A stretch of DNA of 64,000 nucleotides. Origin: FEN-1297 sp963843605 (lineage in GTDB: Bacteria; Bacteroidota; Ignavibacteria; Ignavibacteriales; Ignavibacteriaceae). The notes beneath the pieces are model-generated. The model ran no database searches. It was not told where the DNA came from and saw only the letters and a program-made list of their open reading frames with translations. Made by a program: the position numbers and the translations under genes. The stretch is from contig CAWJLA010000009.1 of NCBI GenBank assembly GCA_963843605.1, forward strand, positions 177,997 to 241,996, written 5' to 3'. Below, piece by piece: positions 26,361 to 35,690 of this stretch. Positions within the stretch are counted from its first letter, which is position 1. The number at the start of each line of letters is the position of its first letter.

Positions 26361-27296
26361 TTATAAGTTTGTCGAAATCGAAATCCTGTGTAGGCCTCCG
26401 ACCAGCCCGTAAGAAGAGAACCCGTAATTAAATTGGTAATTGGATATTTTAATTCCGAGCCCGACATTAAATCCTGCCAGCCCGGCAGAAGTTCCTATTG
26501 TAAGATCTTTTCTCCTTTGATTATCAAATCCGAAACGCAGATTAAGGACCCTGCTCAAATAAAATTCTGCACCAATAGTAAAATATTTTAATCTGGATAA
26601 TACTTTGGTTTGGCTTTCGTTCAAATTGTGAAAATCCAAAGATAGTCTAACAGGCATATGCTCCATTCTTTTGGAAACACCGAGAACCACATCCAGGGGT
26701 AAGTCCTCCTTAGTCGAATAATAGGATGTAATTTGAGTTCCGGCATTAAGCACGGCAAAACCGATATCGATAAGGTTATCGGGGATTTCGTAGTGGAGAC
26801 CTAAATCAAGTGCTATCGCGCTTGAACTTCTGTCGGCAATATGAGAAAAAATAAATTTGGCATTTGCGCCGTAATAGAAATTTTTATCAAGCAGATTCGA
26901 ATAACCTGCTACGAAAGCAACTTCCTGGGCACCGTAATTACCGGTAATATTTCCTGATTCGTCTGTCTGCTGAAAAGATCCGTAGTTAATATATTTAACA
27001 CCGGCGCCGACCCTTCCGACATTTTTAATATCGGTTGAATAAGACAGACTTGCCATGTTGATATCGAGCAAAAATTTCATGAAAGAAAATGAAGCCGGAT
27101 TTTCCTTTAACAATCCCAGCCCCGCAGGATTATAAAAAATGACATCCGGATCATCGTTATTCGAAACAAATGACCCGCCTAGAGCGGCAGTTCTAGCGCT
27201 GACATCAAGTTTTAAGAATTGAAAGGTAGATTGCCCGAAAGAATCCCCTACCGTGAAAAACAGCATCAAAAATAAAAGAGAAATCGCTTTCTTCAT
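26361..27296 (-). CDS. porQ: PorV/PorQ-family type IX secretion protein, PorQ-like
   Basis: 311 residues with a signal peptide (about 1-22, ending DSFGQ). FLKLDVSARTAALGGSFVSN and the DPDVIFYNPAGLGLL segment are hallmarks of the PorV/PorQ barrel family. The GSFQQTDESGNITGNYGAQE block is most like PorQ. PorQ is an outer-membrane protein of the type IX secretion system linked to cargo handling and surface attachment. Two cargo proteins with sorting domains lie in the same segment. It is intact here; the copy at 62533-63471 is frameshifted. Confidence 0.8.
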   Translation of the reverse strand: MKKAISLLFLMLFFTVGDSFGQSTFQFLKLDVSARTAALGGSFVSNNDDPDVIFYNPAGLGLLKENPASFSFMKFLLDINMASLSYSTDIKNVGRVGAGVKYINYGSFQQTDESGNITGNYGAQEVAFVAGYSNLLDKNFYYGANAKFIFSHIADRSSSAIALDLGLHYEIPDNLIDIGFAVLNAGTQITSYYSTKEDLPLDVVLGVSKRMEHMPVRLSLDFHNLNESQTKVLSRLKYFTIGAEFYLSRVLNLRFGFDNQRRKDLTIGTSAGLAGFNVGLGIKISNYQFNYGFSSYGLVGGLHRISISTNL

Positions 27297-27417
27297 AAAT
27301 CTCCAAAATTTCAGGTACTTATTTAAATATATTATGAAATAAAGGCAAGGGAAAAGGGACGCTTCATATCAAAATACTTAATTTTAGGGGCTCAATTTAA
27401 TTTTCCCCGGACCTAAA

Positions 27418-28392
27418 TCAAAATAACATATCAAACTGAATAACCGGAGTAACAAAAAGCGATCTGGTTGAGTTATCGATTTTTATTTCTTTTAATAAAC
27501 CGACTCCCAGACTCAACCTTCCCCAGTCGGATATGTCCGTATAAATCCCCGGAGTAAAAGATAAGAATGACGTAAAAATTTCCCCGCGGGAATCATGTGA
27601 CGACAAAAATGAAAACGGATATATATCTTTGGCTAAATTTTCAGGTTCGTAGTCAAGTACCGTCTGCCCGAAATAACTTAAATTAAGATAAAAATTAAGC
27701 AGAGAATTTTTATAAGCCGAATTATAAGTTAACGAGCCGTAAAAATCTGTCGATGAGCTTTTGTTATAATCCTGATAGAAGGATATCTCGGTTTCTTTTG
27801 AACTAAAAGTAGGTTCGATTGTTGTTATTACAACCGAGGAAGAGTTATAATACATATTCTGAAAGAGCAGTCCGAAATCAAACCTAATAGCCGAGCCTTC
27901 CTTTTCTGAAAAAAACCCGATTCCTACCGAACCGTTAATTAATTTAGTTTGATTTATCTCCGCATAATTTATTCCGCCGTTTACTGCAAAGTGATTTGAA
28001 AGAGCAATATCAACCTGAAATCCCACGGAGGCATCCGGCATATTCCAATTCAGATTTTGACCTTTATAAATGTAAGAATTCGACGAAGATTCTTTATAAC
28101 CGGGAACGCCGCTGTTATTTATTACGGTATCAACCTGAAAATAACCGTAACTGTTAACATTTGTATGTCCACCTGCCAGTCCGCGGTAATTTTTTTCGGT
28201 ATTAATATAAACCTTTGGCGAGAATGTAATCGAGTGGGCTTTTTGTCCGTTGGTAATATGCAGAGGCGGCTGATTTATAGGTCCGCCTACATCTACATTT
28301 TGCAGATAGACTGATTGTTTTACAACGGCACAGCCGCTAAAAAATAAAAAAAAGTACATCAATAGAAAGATAAATTTGAATTCGGCTCTCAT
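27418..28392 (-). CDS. Lipoprotein with outer-membrane beta-barrel-like body
   Basis: 324 residues. The signal peptide ends in FFSGC (about Cys21), indicating lipidation. The mature protein alternates short beta strands, for example VGFQVDIALSNHFAVNGGIN and FYLNLSYFGQTVLDYEPEN, and ends VTPVIQFDMLF with a terminal Phe as in barrel proteins. No family is recognised. It is divergent from htpX with a promoter-like element upstream. The mirrored copy at 61438-62411 has frame damage. Confidence 0.7.
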   Translation of the reverse strand: MRAEFKFIFLLMYFFLFFSGCAVVKQSVYLQNVDVGGPINQPPLHITNGQKAHSITFSPKVYINTEKNYRGLAGGHTNVNSYGYFQVDTVINNSGVPGYKESSSNSYIYKGQNLNWNMPDASVGFQVDIALSNHFAVNGGINYAEINQTKLINGSVGIGFFSEKEGSAIRFDFGLLFQNMYYNSSSVVITTIEPTFSSKETEISFYQDYNKSSSTDFYGSLTYNSAYKNSLLNFYLNLSYFGQTVLDYEPENLAKDIYPFSFLSSHDSRGEIFTSFLSFTPGIYTDISDWGRLSLGVGLLKEIKIDNSTRSLFVTPVIQFDMLF

Positions 28393-28461
28393 CTTACTTT
28401 CCCCTTATAAGCAACAAAATTAATTTAAATAACTTGAAAAAAAATGTTCAACAGCGGATAT

Positions 28462-28490
28462 ATTCTAATATTATATTATATAAATGTCAA
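28462..28490 (-). promoter_or_regulatory. Candidate promoter for the barrel lipoprotein
   Basis: On the minus strand, TTGACA (28490-28485) and TAGAAT (28467-28462) are separated by 17 AT-rich bases, close to a classical -35/-10 pair. The start would be near 28455, about 63 bases before the ATG at 28392. The mirror copy is at about 61341-61369. Confidence 0.4.
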
Positions 28491-28665
28491 AGCTATTTTT
28501 AAACCGGTAATTTAAGCAAATAACTATTAAATAATCACCACTACGCTCATCATAAACACATGCAGCCGTGTGTTAAGCATTCTCATCCCCTTCTCTCATC
28601 CTTGCTTAAGCATGCACCTTTATTTAATTTTACTCATCAAATAAGAAAAAAACGGGAAAAGAAAA

Positions 28666-29520
28666 ATGAATTCGATTAAGCTGGTATTTCTAATGACTTT
28701 GATGATGGTATTATTTCTGCTTGTTGGATACCTGCTGGGCGGAAATTCCGGTATGGCTATTGCCTTTATTTTTGCTCTCGTAATGAATTTCGGCTCTTAC
28801 TGGTTTTCGGATAAAATTGTACTGGCAATGTACCGGGCAAAGGAAGTTAAGAAGGATTCCGCACCAAAGCTGTATAATCTGGTCGAAGAACTTTCTCAGA
28901 ATGCTGGACTGCCGATGCCGAGAGTATATGTAATAAACGACCCTACGCCCAATGCCTTTGCAACAGGACGCAACCCTTATCATGCAGCCATCGCGGCTAC
29001 GACCGGCATTATTCAGACGTTAAATAACGATGAACTTGCAGGCGTTCTCGGACATGAACTTGCACATATTAAACACAGGGATATTTTAATCAGTACTATT
29101 GTAGCAACTTTTGTAGGGACGATAACTTTTATTGCGCAGATGGCCGGTTGGGCAATGATATTCGGAGGAAGAGGCGGAGGGGGAAGAGACGACGACAACG
29201 GGTTAGGTTCTCTGTTTTTAATCTTACTTGCACCGGTCGCGGCAACAATGCTTCAGCTTGCTGTATCCCGGTCCAGGGAATATTTTGCGGACAAAGGCGG
29301 AGCCGAATTTGCAAAGAATCCTTTGGCGCTGGCATCCGCACTCAGGAAAATTTCTCACGGTAACGAATTAAAACCGGTAAATAATTCGGGTCCCGCAACA
29401 GCGCACCTGTTTATAATAAACCCATTAAAAGGAGGCGGAATTATGAAATTGTTTTCCACTCATCCGCCTATTGAGGAAAGGATAAAAAAACTTGAAGAAA
29501 TAGCCGCCGGCAGAATTTAA
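28666..29520 (+). CDS. htpX: Zinc metalloprotease HtpX (M48)
   Basis: 284 residues. Two N-terminal membrane helices (about 5-23 and 27-45) precede the M48 catalytic region LGHELAHIKHRD, with zinc-binding His130 and His134 and catalytic Glu131. A second pair of helices follows (about 147-167 and 182-202), then the third zinc ligand in SREYFADKGGAEF. A Gly-rich loop, FGGRGGGGRDDDNG, lies between helices 3 and 4. HtpX degrades misfolded inner-membrane proteins. A copy with a few substitutions is at 60311-61165. Confidence 0.95.
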   Translation: MNSIKLVFLMTLMMVLFLLVGYLLGGNSGMAIAFIFALVMNFGSYWFSDKIVLAMYRAKEVKKDSAPKLYNLVEELSQNAGLPMPRVYVINDPTPNAFATGRNPYHAAIAATTGIIQTLNNDELAGVLGHELAHIKHRDILISTIVATFVGTITFIAQMAGWAMIFGGRGGGGRDDDNGLGSLFLILLAPVAATMLQLAVSRSREYFADKGGAEFAKNPLALASALRKISHGNELKPVNNSGPATAHLFIINPLKGGGIMKLFSTHPPIEERIKKLEEIAAGRI

Positions 29521-29568
29521 TGATCTTCTTCAAAGTGAAAAAGTATTTATCGGACTAACTTCAAAAAA

Positions 29569-29603
29569 AGAGTGATTTTTATCTAAAAGATTGAAATCAC
29601 TCT
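29569..29603 (-). terminator. Hairpin with T-run on the minus strand, after htpX
   Basis: AGAGTGATTT (29569-29578) pairs perfectly with AAATCACTCT (29594-29603). Read on the minus strand it is followed by seven Ts, the form of an intrinsic terminator. It lies 49 bases after htpX but points the other way, so it would stop antisense transcription towards htpX; in the plus direction it is only a hairpin. Confidence 0.5.
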
Positions 29604-29610
29604 CTCTAAA

Positions 29611-29786
29611 TAACTCAAGTTGACCGCTTGTTTTTATAAATCATTAAAACAGTTCGAAAAATCTATATTTTTATCATTAACCCGCCACTTAAGTCGCAGG
29701 TTAACGGAAAGAGAAACAGTTCTACCAACCGGCAGGCAGGTTCAACGGTTTTTCAAACCAAATATTTAGGCCGTCAACTTAAGTAA
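29611..29786. repeat. Palindrome-rich 176-bp segment, possible MITE-like relic
   Basis: The ends are imperfect inverted repeats, 13 of 16 matching: TAACTCAAGTTGACCG (29611-29626) against CCGTCAACTTAAGTAA (29771-29786). Inside, 29677-29704 is a 28-base near-palindrome (two mismatches per half) centred on ACTTAAGT, and 29726-29740 holds CAACCGGCAGGCAGG. No reading frame is present. It lies between htpX and a truncated gene tail. The mirror is at 60045-60220. Confidence 0.45.
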
Positions 29787-29816
29787 ATAAATTAAAAATT
29801 ATGAGAGTAAAATCCG

Positions 29817-29963
29817 ATGTACGCACAATTAAAGTACAAAGAACCAACACCTATTTTATACAGATCCGACGAAAAAAATGATGTATCTTTGCGAATTGGT
29901 GCGTATATTATAGCCATTGAAAAAGTAGCAAAAACTTTAAAATTTCGCGGGATCTATGCATAA
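29817..29963 (+). pseudogene. Remnant of glutamate dehydrogenase C-terminus
   Basis: A 48-codon open frame. Its last 26 residues (VSLRIGAYIIAIEKVAKTLK, then FRGIYA) match the C-terminal helix of Glu/Leu/Phe/Val dehydrogenases, where LRTAAY-x-x-AI-x-RVA-x-x-x-x-RGIY is the usual form. The preceding 22 residues do not look like the family, and no dehydrogenase body exists in the 300 bases upstream. I read it as a leftover gene tail after a deletion or insertion; a genuine small protein is the alternative. It overlaps the next gene by 8 bases. The mirror is at 59868-60014. Confidence 0.55.
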
Positions 29964-30561
29964 AAATACCGGCACAATTCTAATCTTCGTTTTTATTTTT
30001 ATCTTAAATTTTTCTACGGGTTTTTCCCAGACTAAATCGAACCTGGAAATTTTCTACTCGATGGTCGATTCCTCAGGCTCTGTGTTGATCAATAATCTTC
30101 CAAACGGCGAAAAAAGTATTTCGGTTGAGTTCAACAGCGGCAATAACTATCTGGCTCTTGAGAACAGGTTAATAGAATATCTGATCCGGAAGGGCATCAA
30201 GATTTCAGGAAAAACAGACGGAGAAGCTGTTCTTGTAAGATATGTTTTCGACCGCGTGAATTTGAGATATAATGAAATGTACAGAGACGGTTTTCTGGGG
30301 TCTTATTATGTACCGAGAAACTTTGAATTATCCGGGAATTTTTTTATCAATAAATCTACAGCAGAAGTTAAAAATTTTACTTATACATACAGCGACACAG
30401 TTAAATATGATAGTCTAAGAAACGCGGAAAATACAGCACTTCCATTTACTAGGGGTGATATTCCGCCCGAACCGTTTTTTTCAAGCTTGATTGAACCGGT
30501 AGTTGCCGTAGGGGCCGCAGCCGCAGCAGTAGCACTTTTCTTCACTGTGCGCAGCAAGTAA
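29956..30561 (+). CDS. Secreted protein of unknown function with C-terminal anchor
   Basis: 201 residues with a signal peptide (about 1-25, ending TGFSQ), a soluble middle (for example LALENRLIEYLIRKGIKISG) and a hydrophobic C-terminal segment (about 176-197, VVAVGAAAAAVALFFTV) followed by RSK, suggesting a membrane anchor. No family recognised. It lies 77 bases before bamD in the same direction. The mirror copy at 59270-59875 is identical in sequence. Confidence 0.7.
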   Translation: MHKNTGTILIFVFIFILNFSTGFSQTKSNLEIFYSMVDSSGSVLINNLPNGEKSISVEFNSGNNYLALENRLIEYLIRKGIKISGKTDGEAVLVRYVFDRVNLRYNEMYRDGFLGSYYVPRNFELSGNFFINKSTAEVKNFTYTYSDTVKYDSLRNAENTALPFTRGDIPPEPFFSSLIEPVVAVGAAAAAVALFFTVRSK

Positions 30562-30638
30562 GAAAATTTACCTTTGAAGCCTTAAATAAATTATTTATAA
30601 TTGTAATTCAATTTTATTATAACCGTGAATTCAAAATT

Positions 30639-31397
30639 ATGAAAATACCTGATAATATTATTTTTTACCTCGCTTATCTTATGGGGATGTGCGTCATCCG
30701 TCGATACTTCGCAAATGGCTCCAGTCAGAGACTCGGTTATGCTACAAAATTGTACACCGAAAAAAGCTATGAAGCCGCGCTTAAAGAATATCAAGAAATC
30801 CTGCTTCAATATCCCGGCAATGCGATTATCGACAGCGCTCAATATTATTTGGGTATGACAAGATACAAGCGCGAGGAGTACATACTCGGGGCCTATGAAT
30901 TCAGCAAGCTTATTAAAAATATGCCTTCAAGTAAATTCGTACCGGATGCGCAGTATATGCTGGCAGAATGTTATTACCTGCTTTCTCCCAACTATGCACT
31001 CGACCAAAAATATACTAAAAAGGCTATCGAAGAATTTCAGGCTTTTATAGATTTCTTTCCGACAAATTCCCGGGTTACGGAAGCAGAAAAGAAAATAGCC
31101 GAAATGAATGAAAAACTTGCTCACAAGGAATATAATTCAGCATATATATACGACAGAATGGGAGATTACAGGGCGGCACTATTATATTATAATTTTGTAA
31201 TTGAAGATTATCACGATACTCAGTATGCTCCTATGGCAATGTATGCAAAAATAAAATTACTTGTTCAGCTGGACAGAAATACACAAGCTTTAGCCGAAAT
31301 AAGTAAATTTATTGAAAGATATCCCAATGACGAACATATTAACAACGTGAAATCATATCAATCCGATCTGGAAGAAAAAGTATCGGCGGCCAAATAA
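30639..31397 (+). CDS. bamD: BamD-like outer-membrane assembly lipoprotein (left copy, N-terminus scrambled)
   Basis: 252 codons; TPR repeats from about residue 30 (RLGYATKLYTEKSYEAALKE, YEFSKLIKNMPSSKFVPDA) match BamD, which helps the BAM complex insert barrels. In this copy the first 27 residues are out of frame: an extra A at the start (GAAAATACC) and a missing G near 30720 (CTCCAGTC) compensate each other, so the frame stays open but the signal peptide and lipobox are lost. The right-arm copy (58434-59192) shows the true start. Confidence 0.8.
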   Translation: MKIPDNIIFYLAYLMGMCVIRRYFANGSSQRLGYATKLYTEKSYEAALKEYQEILLQYPGNAIIDSAQYYLGMTRYKREEYILGAYEFSKLIKNMPSSKFVPDAQYMLAECYYLLSPNYALDQKYTKKAIEEFQAFIDFFPTNSRVTEAEKKIAEMNEKLAHKEYNSAYIYDRMGDYRAALLYYNFVIEDYHDTQYAPMAMYAKIKLLVQLDRNTQALAEISKFIERYPNDEHINNVKSYQSDLEEKVSAAK

Positions 31398-31873
31398 TGG
31401 CAAGATCAAAGAAAGTAAGAGAGTCGGTTATTACAATGACCGAATTAGTGCTGCCGAACAATACCAACCAGCTAGGCAAGCTGCTCGGCGGTCAATTAAT
31501 GCATTGGATAGATATTTGCGCGGCATTATGCGCCGCAAAACATAATAATATGATCTGCGTAACTGCTTCGGTTGACAGAATAGATTTCCACCATTCAATA
31601 AAATTAGGTGATGCGGTGACTCTTACGGCATCTGTCAACCGTGTTTTTAATACCTCGATGGAAATCGGGGTTTCGGTTTACGGCGAAACTTTTAAAGACG
31701 GCACAATGGTTCACGCCAATACGGCTTTTCTTACATTTGTATGCCTTGATAATAACGGTAAACCTGTTAAAGCGGTTGAAGCTATTCCCGAAACAGAAGA
31801 CGAAAAAAGACGATATGAAGAAGCCCTTAAAAGAAGAGAAAACAGGCTTAAAAATAGAATTAAAAACAGTTAA
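31397..31873 (+). CDS. Acyl-CoA thioesterase, hotdog fold
   Basis: 158 residues. The ATG shares its A with the bamD stop. TELVLPNNTNQLGKLLGGQLMHWIDICAAL is the YciA/BACH-type hotdog signature, with the GG and WiD elements, and VDRIDFHHSIKLGDAVTL follows. It hydrolyses acyl-CoA thioesters in the cytosol; chain-length preference cannot be read. A Lys/Arg/Glu-rich tail (KRRYEEALKRRENRLKNR) extends beyond the domain. The right copy differs by Thr for Met in the GGQL element. Confidence 0.9.
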   Translation: MARSKKVRESVITMTELVLPNNTNQLGKLLGGQLMHWIDICAALCAAKHNNMICVTASVDRIDFHHSIKLGDAVTLTASVNRVFNTSMEIGVSVYGETFKDGTMVHANTAFLTFVCLDNNGKPVKAVEAIPETEDEKRRYEEALKRRENRLKNRIKNS

Positions 31874-33961
31874 TATAATTCTTTTTGCTTTTTTTTTATC
31901 GCAAGAACTATTCTCCCAAATACCGATTAATGGCTTTTGTAAATACAATAGTTTTGCAGTCAATTCCGACTTTAATTCCCTGCTTACATTAAATTATAAC
32001 GATGATTCTTATACCGACCTTTTATTATTCAGTCCTTATTCAAAAGAAATAACAACACTTACGGGTCTGGTTAACGGCGGTTTTGCCGAACCTAAAACAT
32101 CAAAAATTCCCTATCAAATTACAAACATTCAGAGCCTGATAGAAAAAAACAAGGTTGTGAAACGGTACGCTTTTACAAGCAGGGAAAATATGCGCGCCGG
32201 CATTTACTCGTTCACTTCGGACGGCAGGGCTGTACTTTCGGGATCGGTGCTTTTCAAATCTTATCCGGAAAATATCAGTACGGCGGACGCTAACCAAAAC
32301 GGTAAGGATGAAATACTGGTATCGGGAAGCGCTTTTAACGGTTTATCGATTCTATCTCAGACGGATCACGGCTTGAAAGAAAAAAAGATTATTGAAAATA
32401 CTAATTTTTCGGAGGCAGTATTCGCAGATCTCCGCAGCGACGGCTACAGCGATATCGCGGCAGTAAATCTTTTTAACAATTCACTCTTTTTCTTTTATAA
32501 CAACGGCGCCGGCAATTTCAGTCTGGTGCGTACAATCCCGATGAACGCACCTATACATGCATTAAGAGCTGTGGATATAAATCTGGATAATTACACCGAT
32601 CTGCTATATGCAACGGGAAATTCCATAGTGATTATGTTCGGAGATTTTGCTTCCGCTTATGACCGTATTGAAAAAATAAAGACGGAATATAGACCGGATC
32701 AAATAATTACGGGCGATTTTAACAAAGACGGCAAGATCGATATTGCATATATAAATTACAAAAACAATATCATGTCGTTGCTGTTTGCTAAAAGCGACAG
32801 TACATTTTATCCTGAAATGGTATATATGCAAAAAGATCAGCTAAAAACTCTGGTGCCTTTCTATAGTAAATTTATCAACGGCATCGCGGCCTTAAGCAGC
32901 AAAGGATTCGTATATACATTAACGAACCTTTCCTCTATTTCTTCCCGTGCAAGCCTGGTATTCAGTTCGAAGCCTTCTTCAATTTCTTACTTCGACTGCA
33001 ATAACAACGGTATAAACGACATCTGTTATATAGATAAATTTTCAAGATCGCTTGATCTTGTTGTCAGAATAATGCCGGCATTCCCAGCAGTTTTTATACT
33101 TACCCTTTATATGCAGATCATCAGAAAATACTGGTTGATAATTCCGATCCGGATGTAAAAATGTTCTATTGCTACAGCCCCGGGAAAAAACTTATTGAGA
33201 TATTAAAAATAAATTTTGATGAGAATAAGTGCGAGCGAAGTTCGATATATTCGCCGGGCAATATACTGGACTTTAAGATTCAAAAGCAGAACAATCTAAA
33301 TAATAAAATTTTCATCGCCTATAATAAAAATAAGGAACTGGGATTCAGTATTGTAGAATATCATGACTACAGGTATACGTATACGAATTATTACGGTATA
33401 GCTAAGAACCCTATCGATGCCAATATCTCTTTTGACAAATCATTAAAAATTGTTTACTGGTATGAAGTAAAGAACAGCATGTTCCTATCCAAATCGGTTT
33501 TTATAGGCGGAGTTGAAAGCAACGTTTCTAATTTTATTTATACACTAAACAATGCAGAAAATATAGTCCCGTTTACCGGCGATCTGCTGAACAACGAGAA
33601 AAATATTTCTATAAGTTTTTTCAGATATCAGAATACACAGGGAGCAGTTATTTATAACGATTATAACGCCTCTCAGATAAACACAAAAGAAATGCCCGAC
33701 TATTTCGGTGTATTTAATTCAAACCAGTTATTCTTCGGACAGGTTAAGCAGAACGGATTGAAAAAACTCTGTGTTTACCTGCCCGGCAAAAACATTCTAA
33801 CAAAAATAGATTTTATCAATAAGGGCAAAGACTTTGCGGTCTCAAAGCTCGCGGATATAAACGATATGGAAAGCTACTTTGTGAAAAATATGAGTTACCG
33901 GAGTTATAATGTTGTTTACGTAGACAGTTCATCCAATAGTATTAACATCCAGCAGTTGTAA
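31815..33961 (+). pseudogene. FG-GAP/VCBS-like repeat protein (left copy, one frameshift)
   Basis: Same gene as 55869-58016, where it is intact. In this copy one A is missing near 33067 (GTCAGAATAAT against GTCAGAAATAAT), splitting it into frames ending at 33158 and restarting at 33161-33961. The N-terminus overlaps the thioesterase gene by 59 bases. The deletion lies in an A-run and is probably a sequencing error. Confidence 0.8.
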
Positions 33962-33962
33962 A

Positions 33963-35690
33963 TTGAAAGCTATTACTTTAATTATAATTACGTCTATTTT
34001 GGCATTAACTTCAGTTAAAGCGCAGAGTTTAAGCCCCGTTCAGCTTGATTCTTTATATAATAAATTTGTTCAATACAAAAATCCCTCGCAGGAAAGTCAC
34101 CCTGGAATAATGTCCGTTCCGGTGCATGATAAATGCAGTTTCGGATTGATCAGCAGCATCAAATACAATTATAAGAATTTTTCCTCCTCTCAGAAAAAGG
34201 TTCTTGATGTATTATTGAGCAGACCAGCTTCTGACACAAGCTTTGTTTCACCACACGGATTTTTCAGAATACATTTTACAAAATCCGATTTTCCGAATTA
34301 TATTCCGGATAACTTAAGATCAAATATTCCAGCAGATCAGTTACAAAAATATAAAGAGCTCTATCTTGATTCGTTAGGCATTGCTTTAGATTCAGCTTAT
34401 AATTTTGAAGTTAATTATCTCGGTTACCCGCCACCCCCATCAGACGGCACTGCAGGAGGGGACGGAAAATACGATATTTATATTGAAAGAATTTCCGACT
34501 ACGGCGGTACTTATCCGGAAACTCCAATAGGCGGCGTCGACTCTACTTATACTTCGTACATGGAAATCAGCAACGATTATTCGGGTTATTATACTGACGG
34601 AATAAATGCCGCAAGAGTTACGGTAGCACATGAATTTCACCATGCAATTCAGATCGGCAATTATATTTACAGGTATGATCTGGACGGATATTTCTACGAA
34701 CTGACCTCAACATCAATGGAGCATTTCGTCTACCCGGCAATACACGATTATTATAATTACCTTCCGTATTATTTTTATCATACACAAAACAGCTTCACGC
34801 AGAACGGCACCGGAGAGGAATATGCGCTGGCTATCTGGAATATCTTTCTTAAAGATAAATTCGGATACGGTATAATAAAAAAGCAATGGGAATTAATGAC
34901 CAGAATGAGGGCAATTAGAGCAATTTCAAATAGTCTTACCGATTATAATACCTCCTTCGGAGCCGAGTTCGGCGAATTCGGCGTTTGGACATATTTTACT
35001 AATTACAGAACAGTAAGAGGAAAATATTTTGAAAATGCTTCGCAGTATCCTATTGTCAGACCGAGGGAAACTATTTTATTCAACTCTTCCCCGCTGAATA
35101 CTCAGGGTTATACCGAACCCCTGACAAATACTTTCTTGTCCATTCATAGGCCTTCCGGCAATACTACCGAAGCTCCTGATTCTTTGTGCATAATTATTAC
35201 AAATTCTGATATATCCTCAGGAATAGATTCAAACTACTCGAGTATTTATTTTGCGTATAATTTATATTCATCCAATACAGACGGCAGTTATCTTTTGACC
35301 GATAATTATTTTTATAGTTTTTCAACCAACCAGCCTGCATTATGGCTTATAGGAGCAATACTTAATAATGAGGTGCTGGTAGTCGGACAAACAGGCGTAG
35401 TCAATTCAGGTTATGTTTACCCTTCGCCGTTCAATTATAAAAATAATTATTCTTTGCATATTCCGGTTAAATACAATACTTCCGGATTTGCCCAGCTGAA
35501 TATATACGATATTACAATGAAACTGGTTTATTCCGCTTCAAAAAAGATTAGCAACGATAACGGAAAGCAGGTATTATTCTGGAACGCCTTAAGCAATAAT
35601 AATGAAAAACTGTCTTCGGGTGTTTATATTTATGTTATAAAATCGGGAGATAATATTACAAAAGGGAAACTGGTTATTTTTAATGAGTAA
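33963..35690 (+). CDS. Secreted zinc metalloprotease with type IX sorting domain
   Basis: 575 residues from a TTG start, with a signal peptide (about 1-20, ending SVKAQ). VAHEFHHAIQ carries the HEXXH zinc site (His223, Glu224, His227), and YELTSTSMEHFVYP downstream supplies a candidate third ligand. It resembles the MXAN_6640-type putative metalloproteases. The C-terminal 80 residues (YVYPSPFNY, LNIYDITMKLVY, SSGVYIYVIKSG, KGKLVIF) form a type A sorting domain recognised by the type IX secretion system, so the protein should reach the cell surface or medium. It overlaps ccmA by 8 bases. An identical copy is at 54140-55867. Confidence 0.85.
   Translation: MKAITLIIITSILALTSVKAQSLSPVQLDSLYNKFVQYKNPSQESHPGIMSVPVHDKCSFGLISSIKYNYKNFSSSQKKVLDVLLSRPASDTSFVSPHGFFRIHFTKSDFPNYIPDNLRSNIPADQLQKYKELYLDSLGIALDSAYNFEVNYLGYPPPPSDGTAGGDGKYDIYIERISDYGGTYPETPIGGVDSTYTSYMEISNDYSGYYTDGINAARVTVAHEFHHAIQIGNYIYRYDLDGYFYELTSTSMEHFVYPAIHDYYNYLPYYFYHTQNSFTQNGTGEEYALAIWNIFLKDKFGYGIIKKQWELMTRMRAIRAISNSLTDYNTSFGAEFGEFGVWTYFTNYRTVRGKYFENASQYPIVRPRETILFNSSPLNTQGYTEPLTNTFLSIHRPSGNTTEAPDSLCIIITNSDISSGIDSNYSSIYFAYNLYSSNTDGSYLLTDNYFYSFSTNQPALWLIGAILNNEVLVVGQTGVVNSGYVYPSPFNYKNNYSLHIPVKYNTSGFAQLNIYDITMKLVYSASKKISNDNGKQVLFWNALSNNNEKLSSGVYIYVIKSGDNITKGKLVIFNE

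Noticed and set aside
29677..29740. CRISPR repeat or array
   Set aside because: Only a single palindromic unit is present, with no regular repeat-spacer pattern and no cas genes anywhere in the window.
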